Source: Plantibacter flavus
Lineage (GTDB): Bacteria; Actinomycetota; Actinomycetes; Actinomycetales; Microbacteriaceae
Assembly (NCBI RefSeq): GCF_900177615.1
Contig: NZ_FXAP01000004.1
Span: forward strand, 1 to 64,000
Direction of reading: 5' to 3'
Length of the DNA: 64,000 bases
The position numbers and the translations under genes are program-made. A model generated the notes under the pieces. That model was not told the origin of the DNA, did no database searches, and saw only the letters and a list, made by a program, of their open reading frames with translations. Below are positions 49,423 to 59,049 of this stretch, in pieces (position 1 is the first letter of the stretch; the number at the start of each line of letters is the position of its first letter).

Positions 49423-49551
49423 GCACTTCGGCGTACAGTGTCATGGTCCTGCCACAAGCGGGCGAACCTCTGATCCTGCCGTCGTCGGCGGGCGTGCGCG
49501 ACCGGTGCTGATGCTTCGACGGCGTCCATTCCCGAACCGAAACGCGCACGC

Positions 49552-50898
49552 ATGTCTCTCGAAGCAACCCCAGTCACCAAGACCCCGGTCAATCCGCGAT
49601 CTCGCGTCGTCCTCGCCAGCCTCATCGGCACGACGATCGAGTTCTACGACTTCTACGTCTACGCGACGGCCGCCGTCCTCGTCTTCCCGCACCTCTTCTT
49701 CCCGAGCGAGGACCCGACCGCGGGTCTCCTCGCCTCCTTCGCCGTGTTCGGCGCCGCGATGGTGGCCCGACCCGTCGGTGCCGTCATCTTCGGGCACCTC
49801 GGCGACAAGCGCGGTCGGAAGGCGACCCTCGTCGGCGCCCTCCTCACCATGGGGATCGCGACCTTCCTCATCGGCCTGCTGCCGACCTACCAGCTCGTCG
49901 GCTGGGTCGCCCCGCTGCTCCTCGTGACCCTCCGCATCGGTCAGGGCTTCGCGCTCGGCGGTGAATGGTCCGGTGCCGCGCTCGTGGCGACGGAGAACGC
50001 CCCGGCCGGCAAGCGCGCCCTCTTCGGCACGTTCCCGCAGCTCGGCGCGCCGATCGGCTTCATCATCGCCAACGGACTCTTCTTGATCATCGCGGCGATC
50101 CTCCCGAGCGACGACCCGTCCATGCCGTCCGAGGCCTTCCTCGAGTGGGGCTGGCGCATCCCGTTCCTCTTCTCCGTCGTCATGGTGATCGTCGGACTCT
50201 GGGTCCGTCTCCGCCTCGTCGAGAGCAACGCGTTCACGAACGCCAAGGAGCAGGGCAAGGTGCAGCGGTCGCCGCTCGCGAGCGTCGTCAAGCTGCACTG
50301 GCGCAAGCTGCTCCTCGGCACCTTCTTCATGCTCGCCACCTACGTGCTCTTCTACCTGATGACGACGTTCTCGCTGAGCTACGGCCGTGCGCCACTCGAC
50401 GCCCCGGTCGCGGGGCTCGGCTACAGCTACACGACCTTCGTCCTCATGCTCATCGCCGGCGTGGTCTTCTTCGGGATCTTCACGCTCGTGTCCGGCCCCT
50501 TCGCCGACAAGTACGGACGCCGCAAGACGCTCATCGTCGTGACGAGCGCGATCCTCGTGTTCGGGCTCGTCTGGGTCCCGCTGCTCGGCGCCGGGTTCAC
50601 CGGGGTCATGATCTGGCTCATCATCGGCTTCAGCCTCATGGGGTTCACCTTCGGACCGATGGGCGCCCTGCTGCCCGAACTGTTCCCCACGAACGTGCGA
50701 TACACCGGGTCGGGCATCTCGTACAACGTGTCGTCGATCCTCGGCGCCGCGGTCGCACCGTTCATCGCCGTCGCGCTGTGGAGCGCCGGCGGCGGCAGCC
50801 CGTTCTGGGTCGGCGTCTACCTCTCGGCGATGGCCCTGATCACGCTCGTCGCCCTCATCGTCTCCAAGGAGACCAAGGACGTCGACATCGACGCCTGA
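49552..50898 (+). CDS. MFS transporter, metabolite:H+ symporter (ProP/ShiA-like) family
   Basis: A 448-residue inner-membrane symporter with twelve hydrophobic segments. The family marks are TTIEFYDFYVYATAAVLVFP in helix 1, GHLGDKRGRKATL in loop 2-3, RIGQGFALGGEWSGAALVATENAP, and a second RxGRR in FADKYGRRKTLIV. Related proteins carry carboxylates, betaine, shikimate or other organic solutes with protons; the substrate here is unknown. The gene is alone, with an inverted repeat upstream and a terminator-like hairpin downstream. Confidence 0.9.
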   Translation: MSLEATPVTKTPVNPRSRVVLASLIGTTIEFYDFYVYATAAVLVFPHLFFPSEDPTAGLLASFAVFGAAMVARPVGAVIFGHLGDKRGRKATLVGALLTMGIATFLIGLLPTYQLVGWVAPLLLVTLRIGQGFALGGEWSGAALVATENAPAGKRALFGTFPQLGAPIGFIIANGLFLIIAAILPSDDPSMPSEAFLEWGWRIPFLFSVVMVIVGLWVRLRLVESNAFTNAKEQGKVQRSPLASVVKLHWRKLLLGTFFMLATYVLFYLMTTFSLSYGRAPLDAPVAGLGYSYTTFVLMLIAGVVFFGIFTLVSGPFADKYGRRKTLIVVTSAILVFGLVWVPLLGAGFTGVMIWLIIGFSLMGFTFGPMGALLPELFPTNVRYTGSGISYNVSSILGAAVAPFIAVALWSAGGGSPFWVGVYLSAMALITLVALIVSKETKDVDIDA

Positions 50899-50908
50899 TC
50901 GAGGCGAT

Positions 50909-50957
50909 CACCGAGGGCCGGTACGTGGAGGACGTCTCCGCGCACCGGCCCTCGGTG
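50909..50957 (+). terminator. Hairpin downstream of the MFS gene
   Basis: Perfect 14-bp arms CACCGAGGGCCGGT / ACCGGCCCTCGGTG with a 21-nt loop start 11 bp after the stop. A TAGAGT -10-like box for the next gene follows at 51009-51014. Confidence 0.65.
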
Positions 50958-51080
50958 CGTCCGCGGTCGGCGCGTCGGCTTCGGGCTCGGCGCGTGCGAC
51001 CGTCGCCTAGAGTTGAACCACGGTGCGCCGTCGCCATGGACGTCTCGGAGCCGCGCACCGCACCTCGGAGGAAGAGCACC

Positions 51081-53009
51081 ATGAGCACCCCAGCGCGCCC
51101 GGCACGCAGCCGCAACCCGTTCAGCCGACCGAAGGACGACGGTCCCCGCGCGAGCCTCAAACAGCTCATGCCGTACATCTTCGAGCACCGCTCGATCCTC
51201 ATCGTCGTCATCATCCTGAGCGTCATCGGAGCGGCCGCGTCACTCGCCCAGCCGCTCATCGTCAGCCAGGTGATCGGGGTCGTCGAGGCGGGCCGCTCGC
51301 TCGGCAACCTGGCGTGGCTCCTCGTCGGGCTCGTCGTGGTCTCCGGCGTGATCAGCGGGTACCAGCACTACCTCCTGCAGCGCGCCGGCACCGGGGTCGT
51401 CTACTCCTCCCGGCGCCAGCTGATCGCGCGCATCTTCCGGCTGCCGATCAGCCAGTTCGACACACGTCGGACGGGCGACCTCGTCTCGCGGGTCGGCAGC
51501 GACACGACCATGCTCTACGCCGTCCTGACGCAGGGCTTCGTGGACGCCGTCGGCGGTGCCATCACCTTCATCGGCGCACTCATCGCCATGGCGATCATCG
51601 ACCCCGTCCTGCTGGGTCTCACCCTCCTCGTCGTCATCGTCTCGGTCGTCGTGGTCGTCGCGCTGAGCGGACGCATCCGCGTCGCCAGCCGCGAGCAGCA
51701 GACCAAGGTGGGCGAGCTCGCCGCCGCGGTCGAGCGCGCCATCAGCTCCATTCGCACCATCCGGGCGTCCAACGCGACCGACCGCGAGATCGACGCGGTG
51801 GACGGCGTGGCCAAGGAGGTCTACGGCGTCGGCGTGCGGATCGCGAAGATCTCCTCGCTGGTCGTCCCGGTCGCCGGCATCGCCATGCAGACCTCGTTCC
51901 TGGTCGTCCTGGGCGTCGGCGGGTTCCGGGTCGCGTCCGGGGCCATCACCATCGCGAGTCTCGTCGCGTTCATCCTCTTCCTGTTCATGATGATCATGCC
52001 GCTCGGCCAGGCCTTCGGCGCGATCACGAGCGTCAACCAGGCGCTCGGAGCGCTCGGCCGGATCCAGGAGATCCTCGACCTGCCCGACGAGGGCGACGAC
52101 GACGCGGCCATCGCCGCGCGGGTCGGACGTCCCGGGACCGCCTCAGCGTCCGCTCCGGCGATCGAGTTCGACGGCGTCGAGTTCGCCTACCCGGACGCGG
52201 CGGTCATCGAGCGCGAACGGGCCGCAGCGGAGGCGCTCGCGACCGAGGCGCTGACTGAGGGCACCAGCGCACCGGAGGTCGTCGCCGCCGACGCCGCCCG
52301 ACTCACCGAGGCGCAGTCCGCGCTCGGTCGTCAGGTGCTCCGTGGGGTGTCGTTCGCCGCGATGCAGGGCAGACGCACGGCGCTCGTCGGACCGTCCGGC
52401 GCCGGCAAGAGCACCATCCTCGGGCTCATCGAACGGTTCTACGATCCGACGGCCGGTGCCATCCGCCTGGGCGGCGTCGACATCCGCACGATCCCCCGCG
52501 CCGAGCTCCGGGACCAGATCGGGTACGTGGAACAGGACGCCCCGGTCCTCGCCGGCACGCTGCGCGACAACCTGTTGCTGTCATCGCCGGATGCGAGCGA
52601 CGCCGACTGCGAGCGCGTGCTGCACGCGGTCAACCTCGGCGGGGTCCTCGACCGCAACCCGCTCGGTCTCGCCGCTCCGGTCGGCGAGGACGGCATCATG
52701 TTGTCGGGCGGCGAGCGGCAACGCCTCGCCATCGCGCGCGCCATCCTCGCGGCTCCCCCGATCCTGTTGTTGGACGAGTCGACCTCGAGCCTCGACGGCG
52801 TCAACGAGCAGATGATGCGCGAAGCCATCGATGCGGTCGCGACGGGACGCACACTCATCGTCATCGCTCACCGGCTCTCGACCGTCGTCGACAGCGATCA
52901 GATCGTCGTCCTCGAGGAGGGTCGGGTGGTCGGCGTCGGCACCCACAGCGACCTCGTGACCGAGGTCCCGCTCTACCGCGAACTCGCGAAGCACCAGCTC
53001 CTCGTCTGA
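51081..53009 (+). CDS. ABC exporter, fused membrane and ATPase domains
   Basis: A 642-residue half-transporter of the multidrug/lipid exporter type. Six membrane helices occupy residues ~30-315, and the NBD follows with Walker A VGPSGAGKST, Q-loop YVEQDAPVL, signature MLSGGERQRLAIARAIL, Walker B ILLLDESTSSLD and an H-loop IAHRLST. Unusually, about 45 Ala/Glu-rich residues separate the first NBD strand (FDGVEFAYPDAAV) from VLRGVSFAAMQG, where a few residues are normal. ATG at 51081 has GGAGGAAG upstream. It probably works as a homodimer; the substrate is unknown. Confidence 0.9.
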   Translation: MSTPARPARSRNPFSRPKDDGPRASLKQLMPYIFEHRSILIVVIILSVIGAAASLAQPLIVSQVIGVVEAGRSLGNLAWLLVGLVVVSGVISGYQHYLLQRAGTGVVYSSRRQLIARIFRLPISQFDTRRTGDLVSRVGSDTTMLYAVLTQGFVDAVGGAITFIGALIAMAIIDPVLLGLTLLVVIVSVVVVVALSGRIRVASREQQTKVGELAAAVERAISSIRTIRASNATDREIDAVDGVAKEVYGVGVRIAKISSLVVPVAGIAMQTSFLVVLGVGGFRVASGAITIASLVAFILFLFMMIMPLGQAFGAITSVNQALGALGRIQEILDLPDEGDDDAAIAARVGRPGTASASAPAIEFDGVEFAYPDAAVIERERAAAEALATEALTEGTSAPEVVAADAARLTEAQSALGRQVLRGVSFAAMQGRRTALVGPSGAGKSTILGLIERFYDPTAGAIRLGGVDIRTIPRAELRDQIGYVEQDAPVLAGTLRDNLLLSSPDASDADCERVLHAVNLGGVLDRNPLGLAAPVGEDGIMLSGGERQRLAIARAILAAPPILLLDESTSSLDGVNEQMMREAIDAVATGRTLIVIAHRLSTVVDSDQIVVLEEGRVVGVGTHSDLVTEVPLYRELAKHQLLV

Positions 53010-53014
53010 CGTCG

Positions 53015-53074
53015 GTTCATTCGCCCATGTTTGGGCGAACGAGTGCTCCGTCGCCCAAACATGGGCGAATGAAC
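53015..53074. repeat. Palindromic repeat element, copy C
   Basis: Perfect 24-bp arms (53015-53038 and 53051-53074) enclose ACGAGTGCTCCG. Compared with copy B, four positions of the left arm differ and each is matched by the complementary change in the right arm. It lies in the 69-bp gap between convergent genes. Confidence 0.9.
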
Positions 53075-53078
53075 GGGG

Positions 53079-54041
53079 TCACGGGCGCCATCCTGCCGCG
53101 ATGAGGCGCTCGCGCGCTCGGTCGACCGCGACGGCGGCACCCGCCTGCAGGTGATGTGCGAGGAAGCGGTCGTGGGACCATCCGAGTCTGGTGACGGCAT
53201 GGATCCGGTCGACGTCCTTCGCGAACTGACCCGGGTCGGTGGCGTGCTGGCGCCCGTCGTACTCGAACGCTGCGCGATACGCCGGGTAGGCGAGGTCGAG
53301 ACGTGCGATGAATCTCCCCCAGCGATCGCGCAGTTCGTGATTGAGCACCGGCTCCGGGAGACCGGCGCGAACGAAGGCGAGTCGGAGTTCCGTCTCCTTC
53401 GGCGATTCGGAACCAGCGCGGATCTGCGGGAGTGCGGCACGGAGTGCCCCCGCGCCGACATGACGGGATCCACTGAGCGCCGCTGCGAGGTCGTCGAGCG
53501 AGCAGAGCGCTGGAAGGCGCTGGTGGAGCCAGCGCCCGGAGGCACCACGCTCACGGACCAGATGATCTCCGACCGCGACCAGCTCATCGATGTTGAGACT
53601 CGGTCCGAGCTGGCACCACATGTCGGCGGGACTCACGACCGCGAGCCTCTCAACGAGGATCGGATCGCCGAAGAGGCCCGCCAAGCGATGGCCGACGACC
53701 CCGGCGACCCTGGGCGCTCGGTCCGGCGGCCGGACGCCGACATGCACCTCGTCCCAGCGCAGCCGCGCCGGGAGCGGAGCATCCAGGAGGTGCGCGGCCG
53801 ACAGGTGCGAGAAGAACTGCGCCGGTGCCATTCGCTGGGCGTACGCCCGACACAGCTCCAGGTGCGCGAGATGACGATGTTCGGGAGGCAGGTCCGCTCC
53901 CCTGCGCGGTGCAGCGAAGCTCCGAACCCCCGGGAACGGTGCTGGAACACGCGTCGTGCGGAGGCGCTCCGGAGAGACGCCCTGCTCCAACGCCGAGCGG
54001 ACGGAGAAGGCTTGGTGATCGGGTAGATCAGTCGGCGTCAT
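53079..54041 (-). CDS. DUF559/Vsr-like endonuclease-fold protein, second copy
   Basis: A 320-residue paralogue of the protein at 15605-16522. The same order is seen: an N-terminal region with PERLRTTRVPAPFPGVRSF, a VVSPADMWCQLGPSLNIDEL segment, SPKETELRLAFVRAGLPEP, then the DUF559-like domain with IARLDLAYPAYRAAFEYDGRQH (candidate acidic residues) and GWSHDRFLAHHL. Function is not established; AbiEi-like antitoxin and endonuclease roles are only suggestions from fold resemblance. No toxin gene accompanies it. ATG at 54041 is plausible. Palindromic repeats flank it on both sides. Confidence 0.75.
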   Translation of the reverse strand: MTPTDLPDHQAFSVRSALEQGVSPERLRTTRVPAPFPGVRSFAAPRRGADLPPEHRHLAHLELCRAYAQRMAPAQFFSHLSAAHLLDAPLPARLRWDEVHVGVRPPDRAPRVAGVVGHRLAGLFGDPILVERLAVVSPADMWCQLGPSLNIDELVAVGDHLVRERGASGRWLHQRLPALCSLDDLAAALSGSRHVGAGALRAALPQIRAGSESPKETELRLAFVRAGLPEPVLNHELRDRWGRFIARLDLAYPAYRAAFEYDGRQHATDPGQFAKDVDRIHAVTRLGWSHDRFLAHHLQAGAAVAVDRARERLIAAGWRP

Positions 54042-54140
54042 GCTTCGATCGTCGCGCGATCGGTCGGTCCGCGACCGGCGCGCCCTCCTCGCATCGACCT
54101 ACCGCCGCGATCTCCGGCCTGTGGAGCGTCCTGGTCGCCG

Positions 54141-54203
54141 GTCCGTTCGCCCATCTTTGGGCGCACGAACCTCCATTCGCCCAAAACTGGGCGAATGGAG
54201 GAC
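54141..54203. repeat. Palindromic repeat element, copy D (degenerate)
   Basis: The left half 54141-54164 matches copies A and B closely, but the right half (54176-54203) has diverged, leaving mismatches. It sits between pckG and the downstream DUF559-type gene, the only copy not between convergent genes. Confidence 0.8.
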
Positions 54204-54208
54204 GAGCA

Positions 54209-56074
54209 TCAGGATCGGAGGCGGTAGCGCAGGGCGGCGAGTTCCGCGCGGAGGGCGGCCGGGACCCGGCTGCCGAAGGTGTCGAAGAAGGACTCGGTGA
54301 GGTCGCACTCGACGAGCCAGGACTCGCGATCGACGGCGAACAGGGCGTCGAGGTCGGCCTCGGGCACATCGATGCCGTCGAGGTTCAGCTCGTCGAGGAC
54401 GGGCAACCGGCCGATCGCCGACTCCCGTGCGTCGACCTCGTGCTCGAGCCGCCGCACGATCCACTCGATGACCCGCGAGTTCTCGCCGAAGCCAGGCCAC
54501 AAGAAGGAGCCGTCGGCGTCCTTCCGGAACCAGTTGACCTGGAAGATCCGCGGCGCCTTGCCGTGCTCGAGCGCACCGCCCACCCGGAGCCAGTGACTCC
54601 AGTAGTCCGCCATGTTGTAGCCGCAGAACGGGAGCATCGCGAAGGGGTCGCGGCGGAGCTCCCCGACCGTGCCCTCGGCGGCGGCGGTCTGCTCGGAGGA
54701 GATCGTCGCCCCCATGAACACGCCGTGCTCCCAGCTACTGGCCTCGACCACGAGCGGCACGTTCGTGGCACGGCGCCCACCGAAGAGGATCGCGTCGAGG
54801 GGAACGCCGTCGGCGGCGTCCCAGTCGTCGGCGATCGACGGGCACTGCGCCGCCGCGACGGTGAACCGCGAGTTCGGGTGGGCCGCCGGGCGCCCCGACT
54901 CGGGCGTCCAGTCCTGCCCCTGCCAGTCGACGAGGTGGGCGGGCGGCTCGGGGGTCAGCCCCTCCCACCAGACGTCTCCGTCGTCGCGGAGCGCGACGTT
55001 GGTGAAGATCGTGTTGCCCCACAGGGTGTCGACGGCCGTCGCGTTCGTGCCGGCGCCCGTGCCGGGTGCGACCCCGAAGAAGCCGGCCTCCGGGTTGATG
55101 GCGTACAGCCGGCCGTCGTCGCCGGGCCGGATCCACGCGATGTCGTCGCCGAGGGTCTCCACCGTCCACCCGGGGATCGTCGGCCGCAGCATCGCGAGGT
55201 TGGTCTTGCCACAGGCCGAGGGGAACGCGGCGGCGATGTGGAACGCCCGGCCCTCCGGCGAGACGACCCGGACCAGCAGCATGTGTTCGGCCAACCAGCC
55301 CTCGTCGCGTCCGATGACCGAGGCGATCCGCAGCGCGAAGCACTTCTTCGCGAGGAGTGCGTTCCCGCCGTAGCCGGAGCCGAACGACCACACTTCGCGA
55401 GTCTCCGGGAACTGGACGATGTACTTGGTGTCGTTGCACGGCCAGACCGCGTCGGCCTGCCCTGCTTCGAGCGGAGCGCCGACCGAGTGGACGGTCCGGA
55501 CCCACGGCTGTCCGTCGGCGATGAGCTCGAGGACGCGGTCGCCCATCCGCGTCATGATGCCCATGCTGAGGACCGCGTACGCCGAGTCGGTGATCTGCAC
55601 GCCGAGCTGCGAGAGCGGCCCACCGACCGCGCCCATCGAGAACGGCACGACGTACATCGTGCGGCCGCGCATGCTGCCGGCGAAGACCCCGTGCAGTTCG
55701 TCGCGCATCGCTGCGGGATCCCGCCAGTTGTTCGTCGGGCCGGCGTCCTCCTCCTGCTCGGAGCAGATGAAGGTGCGGTCCTCGACGCGCGCGACGTCGC
55801 GCGGATCGCTGCGGGCGAGGAAACTGTTCGGCCGCCACTCCGGGTTGAGCTTGATCAGCTTCCCCTCCTCGACGAGCTGGTGGGTGAGCCGGTGCGACTC
55901 GCTCGCGGAGCCGTCGACCCAGTGGATCGCGGACGGCTCCAGGAGAGCCGCCAGTTCGTCGACCCAGGCGTGCAGCTCGGCGAGGCCGCTCCGCTTCGGG
56001 CGCGGCACCGCTCGGAGCTCCGCGCGGGCGGCGGGAGCGGGTGCGGTGTCGGGAATCAGTGCTGCGATGGACAT
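54209..56074 (-). CDS. Phosphoenolpyruvate carboxykinase (GTP)
   Basis: A 621-residue GTP-dependent PEPCK linking the TCA cycle to gluconeogenesis. Motifs: [20 protein letters not shown], the substrate loop [20 protein letters not shown], the P-loop [13 protein letters not shown], the metal site [23 protein letters not shown] and [11 protein letters not shown]. Length is typical. ATG at 56074 follows GGAGGAA with a 5-nt spacer. It is divergent from a RamB-like regulator gene, and pyruvate/PEP metabolism is a known target of that type in Corynebacterium. Confidence 0.96.
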   Translation of the reverse strand: MSIAALIPDTAPAPAARAELRAVPRPKRSGLAELHAWVDELAALLEPSAIHWVDGSASESHRLTHQLVEEGKLIKLNPEWRPNSFLARSDPRDVARVEDRTFICSEQEEDAGPTNNWRDPAAMRDELHGVFAGSMRGRTMYVVPFSMGAVGGPLSQLGVQITDSAYAVLSMGIMTRMGDRVLELIADGQPWVRTVHSVGAPLEAGQADAVWPCNDTKYIVQFPETREVWSFGSGYGGNALLAKKCFALRIASVIGRDEGWLAEHMLLVRVVSPEGRAFHIAAAFPSACGKTNLAMLRPTIPGWTVETLGDDIAWIRPGDDGRLYAINPEAGFFGVAPGTGAGTNATAVDTLWGNTIFTNVALRDDGDVWWEGLTPEPPAHLVDWQGQDWTPESGRPAAHPNSRFTVAAAQCPSIADDWDAADGVPLDAILFGGRRATNVPLVVEASSWEHGVFMGATISSEQTAAAEGTVGELRRDPFAMLPFCGYNMADYWSHWLRVGGALEHGKAPRIFQVNWFRKDADGSFLWPGFGENSRVIEWIVRRLEHEVDARESAIGRLPVLDELNLDGIDVPEADLDALFAVDRESWLVECDLTESFFDTFGSRVPAALRAELAALRYRLRS

Positions 56075-56162
56075 GCGTTCCTCCGGCGTTGGTGGGACGG
56101 TCAAGAAGTGGTCGTAGAGCCACCATGCGCCTGTTTCGGACGATCTTCATGGTCTTTCACCC

Positions 56163-56191
56163 TTCAAGAATCACGGTTCTTTCGATACGGT
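56163..56191 (+). promoter_or_regulatory. Promoter of the RamB-like regulator gene
   Basis: TTCAAG (-35) and TACGGT (-10) are separated by 17 nt, and the ATG follows 6 nt later, giving a leaderless start. Two GGTyTTTC-like direct repeats (near 56151 and 56175) in this divergent region may be regulator sites shared with pckG. Confidence 0.5.
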
Positions 56192-56197
56192 GAAGGA

Positions 56198-57655
56198 ATG
56201 ACGCCGACTCCCGCATCGACCGCCGCCGCCGAACTCCTCACGCTCGGCCATCGGATCCGGCACTTCCGGACCCGGCGAGGCCTCACCCTCGACGACCTCG
56301 GTGAACGGGTCGGGCTGGCGGCGAGCCAGCTCTCCCTCATCGAGAACGGGAAGCGCGAGCCGAAGCTGTCGGTCCTGCAGGAGCTGACGACCGCGCTCGG
56401 GGTCGACCTGACGGACCTCTTGTCGAAGGAGGCGCCGAACCCCCGCGCGGCGCTGGAGATCGAGCTGGATCGGCTCCAACGCAGTGCACTCTACGGCGAG
56501 TTGACCCTGCCGATCGTCAAGCCGTCGAAGGGCATCCCGGACGAGGCCCTCCGCGCACTCGTGGGCCTGCACCGCGAACTGCAGCGGCACGCGAGCGAGG
56601 CGATCGCGACCCCGGAGGAGGCGCGGCGTGCCAACACCGAGTTGCGGGAGTGGATGCGGGAGCGCGACAACCACCTGCCCGAGATCGAGGAACTCGCCGA
56701 GTCGCGCGTGCTGCGTGCCGGGCACAGCACCGGCGCGCTCACCCACCGCACGGTGAGCATCATGGCGGAACAGCTCGGCTTCGACCTCATCTACGTCAAC
56801 GACCTGCCGCACTCCGCCCGCAGCGTCACCGATCTCGAGAACGGGCGCATCTACCTGCCACCGGCGTCGATCCCCGGCGGGCACGGCCTGCGATCCATGG
56901 CCCTGCAGGCGATGGCGCACCGCCTGCTCGGGCATCAGCGTCCGACGAGCTACGCGGAGTTCCTCCGGCAACGGCTCGAGATCAACTACTTCGCGGCGGC
57001 GGCGCTCATGCCGCAGACGGCGGCGGTGTCGTTCCTGCAGCAGGCCAAGCGCGATCGCAACCTGGCCGTCGAGGACTTCCGTGACGCCTTCGGGGTCACC
57101 CATGAGGCCGCGGCGCTGCGCCTGACCAACCTGGCGACCGCCCGGCTCGACATGCGCCTGCACTTCCTGCGGGTCTCCGAGGACGGGGCGATCTCGAAGG
57201 CCTATGAGAACGATGCGCTGCCGCTGCCCGTCGACGTGACGGGGGCGGTGGAGGGCCAGATCGTGTGCCGGAAGTGGAGCGCTCGGAACGCCTTCGCGCG
57301 GACGAACCGCACCACGGAGCTCTACCAGTACACCGACACCCCGGCCGGTACCTTCTGGTGCGCGACCCAGACCGGCACGACCGAGGCCGGGGAGTTCTCG
57401 ATCTCGGTCGGCGTGCCCTGGGGCGAGGCGAAATGGTTCCGTGGACGGGAGACCACGACGCGTGCGGTCTCCACCTGCCCGGACCCGACCTGCTGCCGTC
57501 GACCACCGTCGGACCTCGCCGACAAGTGGCGGGAGCAGGCCTGGCCGAGCGCCCGCTTGCACACCCACATCCTCTCCCCGCTGCCGAGCGGCACCTTCCC
57601 CGGCGTCGACGACTCCGAGGTCTACGACTTCCTCGAGCGTCACGCGGCTGGCTGA
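56198..57655 (+). CDS. XRE-family regulator of the RamB/ScfR type
   Basis: A 485-residue regulator. An N-terminal XRE helix-turn-helix (residues ~15-70, RIRHFRTRRGLTLDDLGERV, SQLSLIENGKREPKLSVLQE) is followed by an ImmA/IrrE-like domain. The zinc-protease HExxH is degenerate here (AMAHRLLGH, no Glu in place), so it is unlikely to be a peptidase. The C-terminal region has a CPDPTCC cluster. Relatives (RamB in Corynebacterium, PrpC-type in Mycobacterium) control acetate, propionate or PEP metabolism genes. The divergent pckG is the natural target. The last 16 bp overlap the convergent DUF4192 gene. Confidence 0.9.
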   Translation: MTPTPASTAAAELLTLGHRIRHFRTRRGLTLDDLGERVGLAASQLSLIENGKREPKLSVLQELTTALGVDLTDLLSKEAPNPRAALEIELDRLQRSALYGELTLPIVKPSKGIPDEALRALVGLHRELQRHASEAIATPEEARRANTELREWMRERDNHLPEIEELAESRVLRAGHSTGALTHRTVSIMAEQLGFDLIYVNDLPHSARSVTDLENGRIYLPPASIPGGHGLRSMALQAMAHRLLGHQRPTSYAEFLRQRLEINYFAAAALMPQTAAVSFLQQAKRDRNLAVEDFRDAFGVTHEAAALRLTNLATARLDMRLHFLRVSEDGAISKAYENDALPLPVDVTGAVEGQIVCRKWSARNAFARTNRTTELYQYTDTPAGTFWCATQTGTTEAGEFSISVGVPWGEAKWFRGRETTTRAVSTCPDPTCCRRPPSDLADKWREQAWPSARLHTHILSPLPSGTFPGVDDSEVYDFLERHAAG

Positions 57656-58827
57656 TCGCCGGGGGCGGCGACGCCGTCGCGTGTTCCCGGGGTGCTGCAG
57701 AACGCCCAGGCCGGGAGGTGCCCCTGGCGGATCAGCGACCCGACGGTCGCCGCCAGCGGGTGGTCCAGCTCCTCGTCGATCAGCTCAGCGAGGAAGGCGG
57801 CCGCGCGCGTGCTCTGACCGAGCGCCCACGACAGCCAGGCGAGCATGGCGAGCGGCGCGACGCGTGCCGACTCCGACGCTCGCGCCGCGACGCCGAGGAG
57901 CAGGCTGCTCGCCGCCCGGATGCGCTGGACGTCGGGATGCGGTCCGTCGCCGACCAGCAGGTGGGCGACCCGGTGGAACACCTCCGGGTCGTCCGTCCCG
58001 ACCGGCAGATGCCCGTACGCGCGTTCGGCGTCGTCGAGTTCCTCGCCCAGCTCGCGCCCGAACGCCCACTGCATGAGTGCGAGATCACTCGCCCACGGAC
58101 GTGACAGGCTCAGCAACAGGAAGGCCACCTCCCGAGCGGTCATCGCCTCGATGCCGCGTGCGAGCGCGTCCTCGAAGACCGCAGGAAGGCCGTCGAGTCG
58201 TTCCACGGCGTCTCCGACGTCGATCCGCCAGGTCGTGCGGGCGTGATCGGCGGCCGCGTCGAGCATGGAGGCCAGTCGAGCGCAGAGCACCCGGTACTCG
58301 AGGTCGACGGCTGCGAACGTCGCCACGTCCACCGACGGGACCTCGGTCGTGACGAGCTCCCAGGGGAGCGGTGGGACCGGCGGGACCGCCGCCGAGGCCA
58401 CGATCGCAGGCGACCGCCCTCCGGCGGGGAGTCCAGGGTCGAGGTAGGAGCCCCAGCCGTCAGCGGCCGAGCAGAGCGCGTCCTTGACCGTGAACCCCTG
58501 TGCGTTCGCCAGCTGGAGGACCGCGTCGGCGATGGTCTTGCCCGGCGGCTCCGCCCCGGCTCCGAACGCGTCGTCCGTGTAGACCACCGGCACGATGGCG
58601 TCGACGCCCGGGGCCCGGCAGACGAATCCGAGGGCGCGCTCCGCGGCGGCGTCCGCCACCTGCCGGTCGACGTCCGTTCCGGCCGGCAGGTGCACCTGGA
58701 GTGCGCCGCGGCTGTGACGGCCCGCGAACAGGACGACGACGAGACTCGATCTCGGAGTGCTTCCGACGAGTCCGGGGATGAGGGCGAGGAGGTCTTCGGC
58801 CGCATTGGCCTGCACGATGTGGGTCAT
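57640..58827 (-). CDS. DUF4192 domain-containing protein
   Basis: A 395-residue actinobacterial protein recognisable from its start (MTHIVQANAAEDLLALIPGL and TPRSSLVVVLFAG) and the LHRG-like GALQVHLPAG segment. Function is unknown; no catalytic motif or membrane segment stands out. The C-terminal half is Ala-rich and helical (LMQWAFGRELGEELDDAERA). ATG at 58827 begins the conserved domain. The stop lies inside the 3' end of the convergent regulator gene. Confidence 0.85.
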   Translation of the reverse strand: MTHIVQANAAEDLLALIPGLVGSTPRSSLVVVLFAGRHSRGALQVHLPAGTDVDRQVADAAAERALGFVCRAPGVDAIVPVVYTDDAFGAGAEPPGKTIADAVLQLANAQGFTVKDALCSAADGWGSYLDPGLPAGGRSPAIVASAAVPPVPPLPWELVTTEVPSVDVATFAAVDLEYRVLCARLASMLDAAADHARTTWRIDVGDAVERLDGLPAVFEDALARGIEAMTAREVAFLLLSLSRPWASDLALMQWAFGRELGEELDDAERAYGHLPVGTDDPEVFHRVAHLLVGDGPHPDVQRIRAASSLLLGVAARASESARVAPLAMLAWLSWALGQSTRAAAFLAELIDEELDHPLAATVGSLIRQGHLPAWAFCSTPGTRDGVAAPGDQPAA

Positions 58828-59049
58828 GGAGCAAGCCTCAGTCGAACCCGGGTCCGACTGTCCGGCAGGCGTCACGGATGTGGAGCGGATGCTGTCGCGG
58901 CCGCACTGTGCAGCGCGGTCGCCGCGGAGTAGAGTGTGCTCGTCAGACTCCGCAGCACGGGGTCGTTGCTCGAAAAAAGGGCGATAGCGCGGCCAGCACC
59001 GGCGAGACACACACGGAATCCCATCCGTCCACGTTCTCGAAGGTCTCCC

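Noticed and set aside
49965-51080. Frame fused upstream of the ABC exporter
   Set aside because: It is an out-of-frame reading of the MFS gene; the exporter start at 51081 has a strong ribosome-binding site.
53825-56197. Long plus-strand frame in front of the RamB-like regulator
   Set aside because: It is antisense to pckG and the DUF559-type gene; the regulator has its own promoter and start at 56198.
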